The notes under the pieces were generated by a model, which did not search any database, was not told the DNA's origin, and saw nothing but the letters and a program-made list of their open reading frames with translations. Below, one piece after another: positions 18,081 to 27,543 of a DNA stretch of 64,000 nt (positions are counted from its first letter, which is position 1; each line of letters starts with the position of its first letter). Location of the stretch: contig WRLK01000003.1 in assembly GCA_009777635.1 (NCBI GenBank), forward strand, positions 1 to 64,000. Direction: 5' to 3'. Both the position numbers and the translations under genes were made by a program. The DNA is from Oscillospiraceae bacterium (GTDB taxonomy: Bacteria > Bacillota > Clostridia > Oscillospirales > Ruminococcaceae).

Positions 18081-18812
18081 CTAATTGCTGCACACTACCG
18101 CGGTGATGTTGTCAGCGCCGCCTCTTTCCTTTGCGATGTCGATAAGCGTGCTTGCACTCTTTTCATCGGCGCACCGTTTTAAAATATCATAAAACGTTCC
18201 CGGCTCAAGGTAATTGTAAAGCCCGTCGGAGCACAACAGCACAATATCGTCAGGCGAAAGATCCTGAACAATGAAGTCGGCGTCGACGCTCGGCTCCGCC
18301 CCTATCGCGCGTGTGATTAGATGCCGCTTCGGATGCACCTTTGCATCCTCGGGGGTGATTTCGCCTATGTCCACAAGCATTTGCACAACTGTGTGGTCGC
18401 GCGTGAGCTGCAGCTCGCGCGTTTGCGACACAATGTATGCGCGGCTGTCTCCGACGCACGCGATATATAGCGTTGCGCGCAAAAATACCGCCAAAATGAT
18501 AGTCGTCCCCATATGCGAAAGGTCTTCGTCTTTTCCGGCGGCTTCATGTACAAGCGCGTTCGCGCCCGCCACCACCGAAAACAAGACCGAGCGCAGGGAA
18601 GTCTCCGAAAGTCCGGCCGAAAGCTCCCGTTTTAACGCTTCATACGCGTAATCCGACGTGATTTGAGACGCCACATTCCCACCCTTTTCGCCGCCCATTC
18701 CATCGCACAAGATCGCAAAGGCAAGCGCATCGGACAAAACCTCGGCCTTAAACACGTCTTGGTTTGTTGCGCGCACCATTCCGACGTCCGTCGCGCCAAA
18801 GATATTTCTCAA
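18081..18812 (-). CDS. stp: PP2C-family protein phosphatase
   Basis: This metal-dependent Ser/Thr phosphatase should reverse PrkC phosphorylation. Motifs are GMVRATNQD, the metal site LCDGMGGEKGG, GTTIILAVF, CVGDSRAYI, LLCSDGLYNY and the C-terminal GGADNITAVV. At 243 residues it is the usual size of PrpC/Stp proteins. It lies 26 bp upstream of the kinase gene. Confidence 0.94.
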   Translation of the reverse strand: MRNIFGATDVGMVRATNQDVFKAEVLSDALAFAILCDGMGGEKGGNVASQITSDYAYEALKRELSAGLSETSLRSVLFSVVAGANALVHEAAGKDEDLSHMGTTIILAVFLRATLYIACVGDSRAYIVSQTRELQLTRDHTVVQMLVDIGEITPEDAKVHPKRHLITRAIGAEPSVDADFIVQDLSPDDIVLLCSDGLYNYLEPGTFYDILKRCADEKSASTLIDIAKERGGADNITAVVCSN

Positions 18813-18834
18813 GCCCGTTACCTCCCCGGCAAAT

Positions 18835-19878
18835 TTAAGAGTCTGTCTTAAGCCTCAGCTGACCGCAAGCTGCGTTTACGTCATCCCCAAGCCTTCGCCT
18901 TACGGTCGTGTTGATGTTCATATCCGTCAAAATCTTATGAAACCTTTGCACCTGCTTATCGCGGCTGCCTCTGTGCCTCGACCCCGTAACATCGTTTGCC
19001 GGAATCAGGTTCACATGGCAATTCATGCCAAATAATAGCCTTGCAAGCTCCCTTGCGTTGTCATCGCCGTCGTTTGCGCCGTTAATCAGCGCGTATTCAA
19101 AGCTAACCCGGCGGCTCGTTTTGTCAAAATACCGCTTAGCGGCGTCAATCAACTCGTCCACGCCCCACCTGTTGTTCACGGGCATCAGCGCGCTTCTTAT
19201 CTTGTCGTTTGGCGCGTGCAGCGAAACCGAAAGCGTCAGCGGAAGCCGTTTTTCCGCGAGTTTATCCATTTTATCCACAAGCCCGCAGGTTGAAAGCGAT
19301 ACATGCCTTAAGCTCATGCCGCGCCCCTGCTTTGACGACAGAATCTCTAAAAAATCAAGGACATTTTCGTAATTGTCAAGGGGTTCGCCTATGCCCATCA
19401 GCACAACGCCGCTTACCGGCTTTTTAGAATCCTGCTCCGTTTTATACACCTGCTCCAGCATCTCGGACGCCGAAAGGTTCCTCTCAAGCCCCGCCTGCGT
19501 TGACGCGCAAAACCCGCATCCCATACGGCATCCCGCCTGTGTTGAAACGCACAGGCTGTTACCATGATGGTAGCCCATCAGGACACTTTCTATGCAATTT
19601 GCGTCCATGAGCTCATATAAGTATTTTACAGTACCATCATGCGCGGATACAAGCTTTTTTTTAATTTTTAATGAATTTATAAAACATTGTTTTAAAAGCT
19701 GTTCCCTCAAGCCCGCCGGAAGCGTCGTCATTATGCCAAAATCGGCCGCGTGCTTTTGATGAAGCCACTCGAAAAGCTGCCTCGCCCTGTATTTCGGCTC
19801 GCCTTCTTTTTCCAAAAAAGCCTCTACCGCGCTAAACTTAAGCGATTTTATGTCTGTTTTATCAGGATCATGATGCAC
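18835..19878 (-). CDS. rlmN: 23S rRNA (adenine2503-C2) / tRNA methyltransferase
   Basis: This radical SAM enzyme methylates A2503 of 23S rRNA and A37 of some tRNAs. The iron-sulfur motif CRMGCGFCASTQAG (Cys-x3-Cys-x2-Cys) is present, and GIGEPLDNYENVL and SLSTCGLV follow. The resolving cysteine near the C-terminus is in NAACGQLR. The 347-residue length fits. It is embedded in the operon between rsmB and the phosphatase. Confidence 0.95.
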   Translation of the reverse strand: MHHDPDKTDIKSLKFSAVEAFLEKEGEPKYRARQLFEWLHQKHAADFGIMTTLPAGLREQLLKQCFINSLKIKKKLVSAHDGTVKYLYELMDANCIESVLMGYHHGNSLCVSTQAGCRMGCGFCASTQAGLERNLSASEMLEQVYKTEQDSKKPVSGVVLMGIGEPLDNYENVLDFLEILSSKQGRGMSLRHVSLSTCGLVDKMDKLAEKRLPLTLSVSLHAPNDKIRSALMPVNNRWGVDELIDAAKRYFDKTSRRVSFEYALINGANDGDDNARELARLLFGMNCHVNLIPANDVTGSRHRGSRDKQVQRFHKILTDMNINTTVRRRLGDDVNAACGQLRLKTDS

Positions 19879-19881
19879 TTC

Positions 19882-21168
19882 TCAGCTCTCCCTCCGGATA
19901 AAAGATGCGGTAAAAAATCCGTCGGAGCCGTTTTGAATCGGCGTGGTCAGAAATTCTCCCGATTTTAAAAAACCGGGGCTGTTTTCAAGAAACCGCTCTG
20001 CTATGCGTTCGTTTTCCTCGGGGTTCAGCGTGCACGTTGAATAGACTAAAAGCCCGCCCTCTTTTAAGTATCTAGACGTGTTTTTTAAGATTTGATACTG
20101 GACCTTTGGCAGGTCTTGAAACCCGCTGAAGTCATTAAGCTTGATCTCGGGCTTTCTCCGGATCACACCGAGCCCTGAACACGGCACGTCGCACAATATC
20201 TTATCGAAAAGGCCTATGCTCTCATCGAAAACCGAGCTGTCTAAAACGAGCGCCCTGATGTTTTTAAGTCCCATTTCGGCGGCGCGGCGGGATATCAGCC
20301 CCACCCGCTTAGGATGCAAATCGCAGGCGACGACCTCGCCTTTGCAGTTCATCATCTGCGCCATCGTAAAGGATTTCCCGCCGGGCGCCGCGCACGCGTC
20401 AAGCACGCGGTCGTTTTCAGCAGCGTTTAGCGACATCGCGCAAATCTGGCTTGATTTATCCTGGACATGGAAAAGCCCGCCTTTAAACTCCGGCATCGAG
20501 GATACCGCGCCGAAATCTTCTATCATCAAGCAGTTTTCGACTTCGGCGTCCGGCGTTACTGTGACGCCACGCCCCGCAAGGCTTAGGGCAAGCTCTTCCT
20601 GTGAGGTCAGCATCGTGTTCACCCTGATAAAAACGGGCGGCCTGCCAAGGCTTTCCGGGAGCATCCGTTTCGTAAAATCCTCGCCGTAGCTGTCAAGCCA
20701 CAGCTTAACAAGCGGCGCGGGGCACGAATATTCCGCGCTGAGGCGCTCATCCAGCGGCTCATTCGGCACAGGGATTTTTTTGCCGCTTCGCAAAAACGAG
20801 CGCATAATCCCGTTTACGAAGCCGGCTGCGCTGCCTTGCCGCCACCTTTTCACAAGCTCGACGCTCTCTGAAACCGCCGCGTGATCCGGCACGGAATCCA
20901 TATACAGAAGCTGATAAACGCCCACTCTAAGCGCCATCAGAACCTTTGGCGAAATTTTACCAATCGAGGTCTTAGAATGTGCGGCAATACAGGCATCAAG
21001 GGTTATCCTGCGCTCTAAGACACCGTAAAACAGCGCCGAAAAGAACGCGGCGTCGCGCCTGTCAAGGCCGTGTTCGCGTATTGTTTTGTCAAGCGTAAGG
21101 TTCGACCACGCGTTTTTATCCTGCGTTTTAAGCAGGGCCAAAGCCGCAAGCTGCCGGATATTATTCAA
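19882..21168 (-). CDS. rsmB: 16S rRNA (cytosine967-C5)-methyltransferase
   Basis: It has an N-terminal NusB-like RNA-binding domain (about 1-135) and a C-terminal SAM-dependent methyltransferase domain. SAM-binding is at DACAAPGGKSFTM. The two family cysteines are in CDVPCSGLG and in STCTLNPEEN. At 428 residues it is complete. It follows fmt, as in most Firmicutes. Confidence 0.95.
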   Translation of the reverse strand: MNNIRQLAALALLKTQDKNAWSNLTLDKTIREHGLDRRDAAFFSALFYGVLERRITLDACIAAHSKTSIGKISPKVLMALRVGVYQLLYMDSVPDHAAVSESVELVKRWRQGSAAGFVNGIMRSFLRSGKKIPVPNEPLDERLSAEYSCPAPLVKLWLDSYGEDFTKRMLPESLGRPPVFIRVNTMLTSQEELALSLAGRGVTVTPDAEVENCLMIEDFGAVSSMPEFKGGLFHVQDKSSQICAMSLNAAENDRVLDACAAPGGKSFTMAQMMNCKGEVVACDLHPKRVGLISRRAAEMGLKNIRALVLDSSVFDESIGLFDKILCDVPCSGLGVIRRKPEIKLNDFSGFQDLPKVQYQILKNTSRYLKEGGLLVYSTCTLNPEENERIAERFLENSPGFLKSGEFLTTPIQNGSDGFFTASFIRRES

Positions 21169-21217
21169 GTTTTCAGTCCTTTTTAAACCATTTTATACCA
21201 AACGTTTCGGGATTATG

Positions 21218-22144
21218 TTAATCGCGTGTAAACATTTGGCCGGCCGTTAACCGTTTGCCGCGAAGAAACTCAGCGCCCGTCATCGGCTTTTTGCCCTCAG
21301 GCCGCACGGATAAAAGCTCCACGGCGCCGCTCCCGCAGCCCGCTATCAGGCGCTTTTCGTCGAGTATTTCGCCCGGCCCGCCAAAGAACCCGGATACGGG
21401 TTTTGCGCCCGCTACCTTTAAAACCTTGCCGTCAAGCCTTGTAAACGCCATCGGCGCGGGGTTCAGCCCGCGGATCAAGTCGCAAAGCGCCTTGGGCTCT
21501 TTTGTAAAATCAAGGTTCGCAAGCTCTTTTTTTATCATCGGCGCGTATGTCGCAAGGCTGTCGTCCTGTTTTTGGCGCACGGCGTTTCCGGATGCTATCA
21601 GCGCTGTGGTCTCCGCAAGCGCCGTCGCGCCGAGCGGAGCCAGCCGTTCAAACAATTCCCCCGCCGTTTCGTCCGGTAAAATCTTGGTTTTGAGCGACAA
21701 TATCATGTCTCCCGTATCGATGCCCTCTTCCATGAACATGGTGGTGACGCCGGTCTCGCCGTCGCCGTTTATGATACTCCATTGGATCGGCGCCGCGCCG
21801 CGAAGCTTCGGCAAAAGCGACGCATGTACGTTTATGCATCCATATTGGGGCAGACTCAGTATCTCCGGCAGCAAAATCCTGCCGTAAGCCACGACGACTA
21901 TCAAATCAGGCGCAAGCTCTCTTAAGATTGACAAGGCATGTCCGTCGCGCATGTTTTCCGGCTGGTAAACGGGGATTTCATGCTGCAAGGCAAGTTCCTT
22001 TACAGGCACCGGGGAAGTCTTATGTCCGCGCCCGCGCGGCTTGTCCGGCTGCGAAAAAACGCCCGCTATATCATAGTTTTCCCGTATCAGGGCATGAAGG
22101 CACGGCACGGCGAAACCGGGCGTGCCCATGAAGACAACTCTCAT
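21218..22144 (-). CDS. fmt: Methionyl-tRNA formyltransferase
   Basis: It formylates initiator Met-tRNA using 10-formyl-tetrahydrofolate. It starts with the typical VFMGTPGFAVPCL. The catalytic region NVHASLLPKLRGAAPIQW and GETGVTTMFMEEGIDTGD are intact, and the C-terminal OB-like domain is present. The start overlaps the def stop by 4 bp, the classical def-fmt pair. Confidence 0.96.
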   Translation of the reverse strand: MRVVFMGTPGFAVPCLHALIRENYDIAGVFSQPDKPRGRGHKTSPVPVKELALQHEIPVYQPENMRDGHALSILRELAPDLIVVVAYGRILLPEILSLPQYGCINVHASLLPKLRGAAPIQWSIINGDGETGVTTMFMEEGIDTGDMILSLKTKILPDETAGELFERLAPLGATALAETTALIASGNAVRQKQDDSLATYAPMIKKELANLDFTKEPKALCDLIRGLNPAPMAFTRLDGKVLKVAGAKPVSGFFGGPGEILDEKRLIAGCGSGAVELLSVRPEGKKPMTGAEFLRGKRLTAGQMFTRD

Positions 22145-22611
22145 TCATCGTCCTCCTCGAAGCTAAGCACTTCTTCCGTCAAATCCACAAACAAAACGCC
22201 GTCAAGATGGTCTATTTCGTGGCATATAGCGCGCGCTAAAATCCCCTCCCCGGTCATCTCAAAGAAGTTTCCGCGGCGGTCCTGAGCCTGTACGGTCACT
22301 GACTGCGGACGCTCGACATAACCGTATTCGCCGGGAAACGACAGGCATCCCTCGTGCTCCGTAACGGTTTCATCCGACCGCCATACGATATTGGGATTTA
22401 TAAATTCCACGTTTTTATCGCCGTTTTGCGCAATGAACACGCGGCGCAAAACGCCCACCTGAGGAGCCGCTAAGCCAAGCCCGTTTGCTTCGGCCATTGT
22501 TTCGGCCATATCCTCCAAAAGCTGGTGCAGCCTTTTGTCAAAGACCGCCACCTCACGGCTTTTTTTGCGCAGTATATCCTCGGAGCCGTTTAAAATATTC
22601 CTTGTCGCCAA
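22141..22611 (-). CDS. def: Peptide deformylase
   Basis: This metalloprotease removes the N-terminal formyl group from new proteins. All three motifs are present: GLGLAAPQVG, EGCLSFPG with the metal cysteine, and HEIDHLDG. I place the start at TTG 22611 because GGAGG lies 7 bp before it and the next residues (ATRNIL) match the family N-terminus. A longer frame would overlap the end of priA. The product is then 156 residues, normal for type 1 deformylases. Confidence 0.94.
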   Translation of the reverse strand: MATRNILNGSEDILRKKSREVAVFDKRLHQLLEDMAETMAEANGLGLAAPQVGVLRRVFIAQNGDKNVEFINPNIVWRSDETVTEHEGCLSFPGEYGYVERPQSVTVQAQDRRGNFFEMTGEGILARAICHEIDHLDGVLFVDLTEEVLSFEEDDE

Positions 22612-22625
22612 AGCAAAACCTCCAA

Positions 22626-25049
22626 CTAATAGTGCATGTCTATCGAAATCCCGGTCTTTTTGGATTCGCTTAAAAACCATTCCAGCATTCGGCTTAGAAG
22701 CTGCCGTGTGCGCCGGTTGTTTTTGCATTTTAAAACCAGCCTGTACCGGTATTTGTTTGCCGTTTTAAGAATCTCGGCGGGCGACGGACCTAAGAGCCTT
22801 GCCGGTATATCGGGGTACTCCTGTGCGGCAAGCTCCTTGAAGCGTTCCGTAAACCTGATCGCCTGCCGCATTGTCCCGCCATCGTCGGAGCCTGAAAAAG
22901 TAATCGCGCAAAACGTGCAGAACGGCGGGTAAAGGTGCAGCTTCCTAAGCTTTATTTCCTGCCTGTAAAACGCGCCGTAATCCTGAAGCGCCGCAAATTC
23001 TATCACGGGGTTGTCGGGCGAGTACGTCTGCACGACCGCACGGCCGCGCTTATCGCCGCGGCCGCCGCGCCCCACAACCTGCGTCAACAGCGAGAATGTC
23101 CGCTCGAAGCTTTTGTAATCCCCCGAATACAGCGATTGGTCCGCCTGCAAAACCCCCACAAGCGTAACGTTAGGGAAATTAAGCCCCTTCGCCACCATCT
23201 GGGTACCTATCATTATATCATATTTTTGTGATGAAAATGCATGAAACAGATTTTCATGCGAAAACCGGCTCATGGTAGTATCCATATCGACGCGCAGGAT
23301 ACGCGCGTCCGGGAAGATGATTTTAAGCTCCTCCTCGAGTTTTTGCGTGCCGATGCCTGCGTACCGCACAAGCCCGCTGCCGCACGCGGCGCACGTTAAG
23401 TCCCTGCCTTGACGCTTTGTATACGAGCAGTAGTGGCAGACAAGGCTGTCGTTTGCGTTGTGGTATGTAAGCGCGACGGAACAGTTCGGGCAACCGGCGG
23501 CGGCGCCGCAGCTTGCGCACTTTACCAGCGTTGAGTGTCCCCGCCGGTTTAACAAAAGAATCGACTGCCCGCCCTTTTCAAGGTTGTCGTGCAGCCCCTC
23601 AAGCAGCGGCGCGGACAGAGCCGGGTACGCGGATACGTTCGAAGCCTCGCGCATATCAACAATCTCGACGTCCGGCAAAAGCGTTTGGTTGTATCGTTTT
23701 AGCAGTGTAAAGAGCTTATACTTGCCACTTTTCGCGGCGTAAAAGCTTTCAATCGACGGCGTCGCCGATGACAGCAGCAGCATGGCGCCGTGGTACGCGC
23801 ACCGCTTAAGCGCCACATCCCGCGCGTGGTATCTCGGCGTTTTATCGGATTTATACGTGTTTTCCTGCTCCTCGTCGATGACGATAAGGCCGATGTTTTT
23901 AAACGGAGCGAACACAGCCGACCGCGTGCCGACGACGATATCGGCGCCTCCGCTTTTTATGCGCTTCCACTCGTCCATGCGCTGCCCGAGCGAAAGGTTC
24001 GAATGCAATACCGCAACACGGCTGCCGAAGCGGCTTAAAAAGCTTTCGGCCGCCTGCGCGGTAAGCGAAATCTCAGGCACAAGAACAACAACGGTTTTAC
24101 CGCAGCTTATCACGTGACGCGCAAGCTTTACGAAAACCTCCGTCTTGCCGGAGCCCGTCACGCCGTATAACAGCGCCGTTTCGGCGCTGCCGCTGCCGCA
24201 AAGGGCCTTTAAGCCCTCGTATGCCGCCGCCTGTTCCTTTGAAAGCTCAGGCTGCGGATTAATCACGCCGGATTTTTCAGCATATGGCGTCCTTGGCGTG
24301 ATATGGTCAAAATATTCGGCGCCACCCTTCTTTACAAGGGCGTCAACAACTGCGCGGGTCACGCCCATGTAGTAGCAGATTTCCTTTAACGACGCGGTTT
24401 CGTTTTCCAAGATAAAATCATATACCTGTCTTTGCTTTTTTGTAAGAGCCGACTGCGGATATCCGGAATCCTTAACCACCCGCACCATGACCTGCTTTTC
24501 GTCGGACACGCGCTGTTTCGCGTCTTCCGTTTTAATGACGGCGCCAGACCGGACAAGCTCCAAAAGCCGCTCATCGTCCGCGCGCGCGCCAAATTCGCCG
24601 AGTAGTATTTTCTCCTCGACGGGCACACGTTTTGCGGCAAGGTAATCGCATATTTCAGCGGACCGAGGCGGCACGGTAACCGATAAATCCCCGCGCGAAT
24701 ACAAAACCTTGTAATGGATGCCGAGCCCCGCCGGTATGAGCAGCTTTAGCGCGTCAAACCACGTGCAGAACATGGTCTCGCGGATAAACCGGAGCAGGAA
24801 AAGCATTTCCCCGCTAAGCACGGGCGTATCGTCGATTACCGCCGACAGCGGCTTTAGCTGTGCTTCCCCGCCGTCTTCCGAAAGGCTTAGGATGAAACCG
24901 GTGCGCTTTTTGTTTCCGCCGCCGAAAGGCACCGTGCAGCGGCAGCCGGGAAGCGCTGAAGCTTCGAGGCCATCCGGGATTTTATAGCGGTATTCCCTGT
25001 CGAATCCGGCGTGGGTGTTTTCCACCGCCACAAGCGCTGTTTTTACCAT
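22626..25049 (-). CDS. priA: Primosomal replication restart helicase PriA
   Basis: This 3'-to-5' DNA helicase reloads the replisome at stalled forks. The N-terminal DNA-binding domain is followed by the helicase core with Walker A GVTGSGKTEVF. The Walker B position reads IDEEQ (392-395) instead of the usual DEEH. The two zinc sites are present as CASC...CPNC and CHYC...CAAC. The start at 25049 is the likeliest methionine, although its ribosome-binding site is weak. It lies between rpoZ and def. The coaBC gene often found before priA is missing. Confidence 0.94.
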   Translation of the reverse strand: MVKTALVAVENTHAGFDREYRYKIPDGLEASALPGCRCTVPFGGGNKKRTGFILSLSEDGGEAQLKPLSAVIDDTPVLSGEMLFLLRFIRETMFCTWFDALKLLIPAGLGIHYKVLYSRGDLSVTVPPRSAEICDYLAAKRVPVEEKILLGEFGARADDERLLELVRSGAVIKTEDAKQRVSDEKQVMVRVVKDSGYPQSALTKKQRQVYDFILENETASLKEICYYMGVTRAVVDALVKKGGAEYFDHITPRTPYAEKSGVINPQPELSKEQAAAYEGLKALCGSGSAETALLYGVTGSGKTEVFVKLARHVISCGKTVVVLVPEISLTAQAAESFLSRFGSRVAVLHSNLSLGQRMDEWKRIKSGGADIVVGTRSAVFAPFKNIGLIVIDEEQENTYKSDKTPRYHARDVALKRCAYHGAMLLLSSATPSIESFYAAKSGKYKLFTLLKRYNQTLLPDVEIVDMREASNVSAYPALSAPLLEGLHDNLEKGGQSILLLNRRGHSTLVKCASCGAAAGCPNCSVALTYHNANDSLVCHYCSYTKRQGRDLTCAACGSGLVRYAGIGTQKLEEELKIIFPDARILRVDMDTTMSRFSHENLFHAFSSQKYDIMIGTQMVAKGLNFPNVTLVGVLQADQSLYSGDYKSFERTFSLLTQVVGRGGRGDKRGRAVVQTYSPDNPVIEFAALQDYGAFYRQEIKLRKLHLYPPFCTFCAITFSGSDDGGTMRQAIRFTERFKELAAQEYPDIPARLLGPSPAEILKTANKYRYRLVLKCKNNRRTRQLLSRMLEWFLSESKKTGISIDMHY

Positions 25050-25076
25050 TGAGCCTGTTAACACTATCTGAAATGC

Positions 25077-25271
25077 TCAGATAAAATCGGTTACTTTTGC
25101 CTTGCCGGAGGCAAACTCTTCGACGGCGAGCTTAACCGGCTTTTCAGTGAGATAAATCTGGTTGTCCTCGGCTAAAGCGGAAATATCCCGCGCTCTTTGC
25201 GCAATTGCCACCACAAATTCGTAGTAGCTGTCGTGCTTGCCGATAATCTGGTACATCGACGGCCTGATCAT
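25077..25271 (-). CDS. rpoZ: DNA-directed RNA polymerase omega subunit
   Basis: This small 64-residue protein starts MIRPSMYQIIG and is part of the conserved gmk-rpoZ gene pair. Residues YYEFVVAIAQRARDIS match the beta'-binding helix of omega. The ATG at 25271 follows GAGGAGG with good spacing, so the longer in-frame version is not used. It stabilises the polymerase core. Confidence 0.9.
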   Translation of the reverse strand: MIRPSMYQIIGKHDSYYEFVVAIAQRARDISALAEDNQIYLTEKPVKLAVEEFASGKAKVTDFI

Positions 25272-25340
25272 ACTGTAAAACCTCCTCAGTATATGAACGA
25301 ACATAATCTCTATTTTTAAAAGGGCGTTGCAGCTTACCGC

Positions 25341-25955
25341 TTAAAGCGGCGGGAGCCTTAAGCTTTCGATAAAGCTTTTCATATGGCGCTCCTCGCAGCC
25401 CGCGGCCGATATGACCGCGCCGAGGCGCTCACAGCAGCGCTCCAAAACGTCGTTGATGATGATATAGTTATACTCATGCGCTTTTGAAAGCTCAAACCGT
25501 GCATTTTTAAGACGCGTCTGTATATCCTGCTCCGATTCGGTGCCGCGGTCGCGCAGCCGCTGCTCCAGCACCTTCCATGACGGCGCGACAATGAATACCA
25601 GCACAGACTCGGGATACATCTTTTTGACCTTCAGTCCGCCATGCACCTCAATCTCAAGGATTACGTTCTTCCCTGAATTTTGTATCTCCTCGACGCCCTT
25701 TTTCGGCGGGCCGTATAAATTCCCGTTATATTCGGTATACTCCAGCAGCTCCCCGTTTTCGGCCATTTGCAAGAACTCTTCGCGCGAATAGAAATAGTAG
25801 TGCGCGCCGTGCACCTCGCCCAACCGCGGAGTCCTTGTCGTAGCGGTGATTGCCCTTTTACAGTTTGAGGACATAGGCAAAAATTTATTCAGGATCGTAT
25901 CCTTTCCGACGCCCGACGGCCCTGAAATGATGAACAAACGTCCCCGCTCAATCAT
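25341..25955 (-). CDS. gmk: Guanylate kinase
   Basis: It phosphorylates GMP to GDP. The P-loop is [10 protein letters not shown], and the GMP-binding region includes [17 protein letters not shown] and [12 protein letters not shown]. The C-terminal lid and [11 protein letters not shown] are intact. The ATG at 25955 follows GAGGTGGCGG and overlaps the remA stop by 8 bp. The product is 204 residues. Confidence 0.95.
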   Translation of the reverse strand: MIERGRLFIISGPSGVGKDTILNKFLPMSSNCKRAITATTRTPRLGEVHGAHYYFYSREEFLQMAENGELLEYTEYNGNLYGPPKKGVEEIQNSGKNVILEIEVHGGLKVKKMYPESVLVFIVAPSWKVLEQRLRDRGTESEQDIQTRLKNARFELSKAHEYNYIIINDVLERCCERLGAVISAAGCEERHMKSFIESLRLPPL

Positions 25956-26202
25956 TTTCCGCCACCTCGTTTTCATCAAGGCGGCCCGCGACCGAGTCGT
26001 GCGGCAAGGCCGAAAGTACTATATGATCGGAATCCATCACAATAACGGATTTTGTGCGCCTGCCGCAAGTTGCGTCAATGAGCCTGCCGCTTTCGCGCGC
26101 CTGTGAAATCATGCGCTTGACAGGGGCGGATTCAGGGCTTATAACGGCGATGATGCGCCCCTCCGATATCATATTACCAAACCCGATGTTTAAAAGCTTC
26201 AC
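25948..26202 (-). CDS. remA: Extracellular matrix regulatory protein RemA (DUF370)
   Basis: This small DNA-binding regulator, known in Bacillus for activating biofilm matrix operons, is conserved beside gmk. The start [10 protein letters not shown] and the central [24 protein letters not shown] (arginine-rich DNA-contact region) are clear. A GTG start at 26202 has AGGAG 7 bp upstream; the TTG two codons earlier is too close. The length of 84 residues fits the family. Confidence 0.92.
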   Translation of the reverse strand: MKLLNIGFGNMISEGRIIAVISPESAPVKRMISQARESGRLIDATCGRRTKSVIVMDSDHIVLSALPHDSVAGRLDENEVAEND

Positions 26203-26212
26203 CCGCAAACTC

Positions 26213-27091
26213 CTATTCTATGTTTTGGATCTGTTCCCTTATTTTTTCAATCTCGCTTTTCATTTCGACAACAAGCTTTGAGATTCCGATGTCCTGCGCT
26301 TTTGAGCCTATTGTATTTGTTTCGCGGTTTAATTCCTGTACCAGAAAGTCAAGCTTGCGCCCGACCGCTTCGCCGGAGCTTAATATGGACCGAAACTGCT
26401 CGATATGGCTGTAAAGGCGCACCGTTTCCTCGTTTACCGATATTTTTTCGGCAAAGATCGCGGCCTCCGTCAATATCCTTGCTTCGTCTATCTGCTTTTG
26501 CTCGAGCACTTCCGTAATCTTCGCGGTTAATTTAGCTTTATAATCCTTAAGCGTTTGCGGCGCTAATCGTTCAACCTCCCCGACGCAGCCCTCGATCAGC
26601 GAAAGCCGCGATATCACGTCGGCCTTGAGCTTTTCGCCCTCGGAAACCCGCATCGATACCAATTTTTCCAGCGCCTCCGCGGCGACTTCCCGAACCGCGT
26701 TCCACACGGCGTCTTCGTCGTCGGACGTTTTCCTCACGATAAAAATATCGCCGAACCTTGAAAGGCTTGTCAGCGTTACGTCGTCGGAAAGCCCCAGCTC
26801 ATCGCCCAGCCCCCGCATCGCTTTGAGGTACGACCCTGCCAGCGGCATGTTTATCCCGACCTCCAAGCCCATACCCTCAATCTGCACCATTGTCAGCGAA
26901 AGATCGACCTTGCCGCGCGATATCTTATTATATACCAGCGATTTAAGCTTTTCCTCAAGGTATGCGTTTGAGCGCGATATGCGCGGGGAAAACTCAAAAA
27001 AGCGATGATTCACCGATTTTATCTCGACCGTAATCTCGCGCCCGTCTATCATTTTCTGCGCGCGCCCGTACCCTGTCATGCTGCTTATCAT
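26213..27091 (-). CDS. yicC: YicC/YloC-family endoribonuclease
   Basis: The protein starts with the hallmark SMTGYGRAQ. It contains [18 protein letters not shown], and the C-terminal DUF1732 part ends [21 protein letters not shown]. Members are RNA endonucleases. It is the first gene of the thirteen-gene housekeeping operon and 10 bp from remA. Length (292) is complete. Confidence 0.93.
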   Translation of the reverse strand: MISSMTGYGRAQKMIDGREITVEIKSVNHRFFEFSPRISRSNAYLEEKLKSLVYNKISRGKVDLSLTMVQIEGMGLEVGINMPLAGSYLKAMRGLGDELGLSDDVTLTSLSRFGDIFIVRKTSDDEDAVWNAVREVAAEALEKLVSMRVSEGEKLKADVISRLSLIEGCVGEVERLAPQTLKDYKAKLTAKITEVLEQKQIDEARILTEAAIFAEKISVNEETVRLYSHIEQFRSILSSGEAVGRKLDFLVQELNRETNTIGSKAQDIGISKLVVEMKSEIEKIREQIQNIE

Positions 27092-27185
27092 ATATACTCC
27101 TTAACTGATAGAAATTATATCGGATTTGCGGGGATTTTTGCCGGCCAAGGAGTATAAAGCCCCTCACTGCCGAATAGTAGTATCA

Positions 27186-27214
27186 ATCATACTCTTTCGC
27201 ATAATAAAAGTCAA
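27186..27214 (-). promoter_or_regulatory. Promoter of the yicC-thiN operon
   Basis: On the - strand TTGACT (27214-27209) and TATGAT (27191-27186) have a 17-bp spacer. It lies 95 bp before the yicC start, immediately beside the inverted-repeat element beginning at 27221. Confidence 0.7.
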
Positions 27215-27277
27215 GGGAGCCAGGGCAACAGCATTTACTTTTTGCTGAGCGTGAATCACAGCAAATGGGCTGAAAAA

Positions 27278-27317
27278 CCACCCCGGCACTTCGTGCCACC
27301 CCTCCAAGGAGGGGAAT
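27278..27317 (+). repeat. Dispersed 40-bp hairpin repeat, copy 1
   Basis: The unit contains the nested hairpins GGCAC-TTC-GTGCC and CCCCTCC-AA-GGAGGGG. A copy with 38 of 40 identical bases lies in reverse orientation at 41956-41995. The two differing bases pair with each other in the first hairpin. Confidence 0.75.
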
Positions 27318-27336
27318 TTCGCTCCGTTTTATCCCC

Positions 27337-27379
27337 ATTCCCCTCCTCGGAGGGGTGGCGTTCGCAGACGGCGGGGTGG
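27337..27379 (-). repeat. Dispersed hairpin repeat, variant copy
   Basis: This is a divergent inverted relative of the 27278 unit, sharing ATTCCCCTCC...GGAGGGGTGGCG and a closing GGCGGGGTGG. A degenerate version occurs at 41844-41882. Confidence 0.6.
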
Positions 27380-27431
27380 TTCGGCCTAAATAAAAAAATA
27401 AATGCTGTTGCCCTGTCAAATGCGAAAACTA

Positions 27432-27460
27432 TTGACAGGACAACCTCAAAAGTTTAAAAT
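27432..27460 (+). promoter_or_regulatory. Promoter of the liv transporter operon
   Basis: TTGACA at 27432-27437 and TAAAAT at 27455-27460 have a 17-bp spacer. It starts directly after the inverted-repeat element and lies about 85 bp before the binding-protein gene. Confidence 0.75.
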
Positions 27461-27543
27461 AGATAAGTGTAATTCGACTTTATTCATAGATTTTTTAATA
27501 TCGCTGAAGAAAAGTAAATCTGTTTGGTTAGGAGCGTAATATA

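Larger units (their letters stand above)
27221..27415. mobile_element. MITE-like element with 17-bp terminal inverted repeats
   Basis: Perfect 17-bp terminal inverted repeats CAGGGCAACAGCATTTA (27221-27237) and its complement (27399-27415) bound a 195-bp AT/GC-mosaic segment. It has no significant gene. Inside are two head-to-head GC-rich palindromic units (27278-27317 and 27337-27379). An obvious target-site duplication is not seen. It lies between the divergent yicC and liv promoters. Confidence 0.6.
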
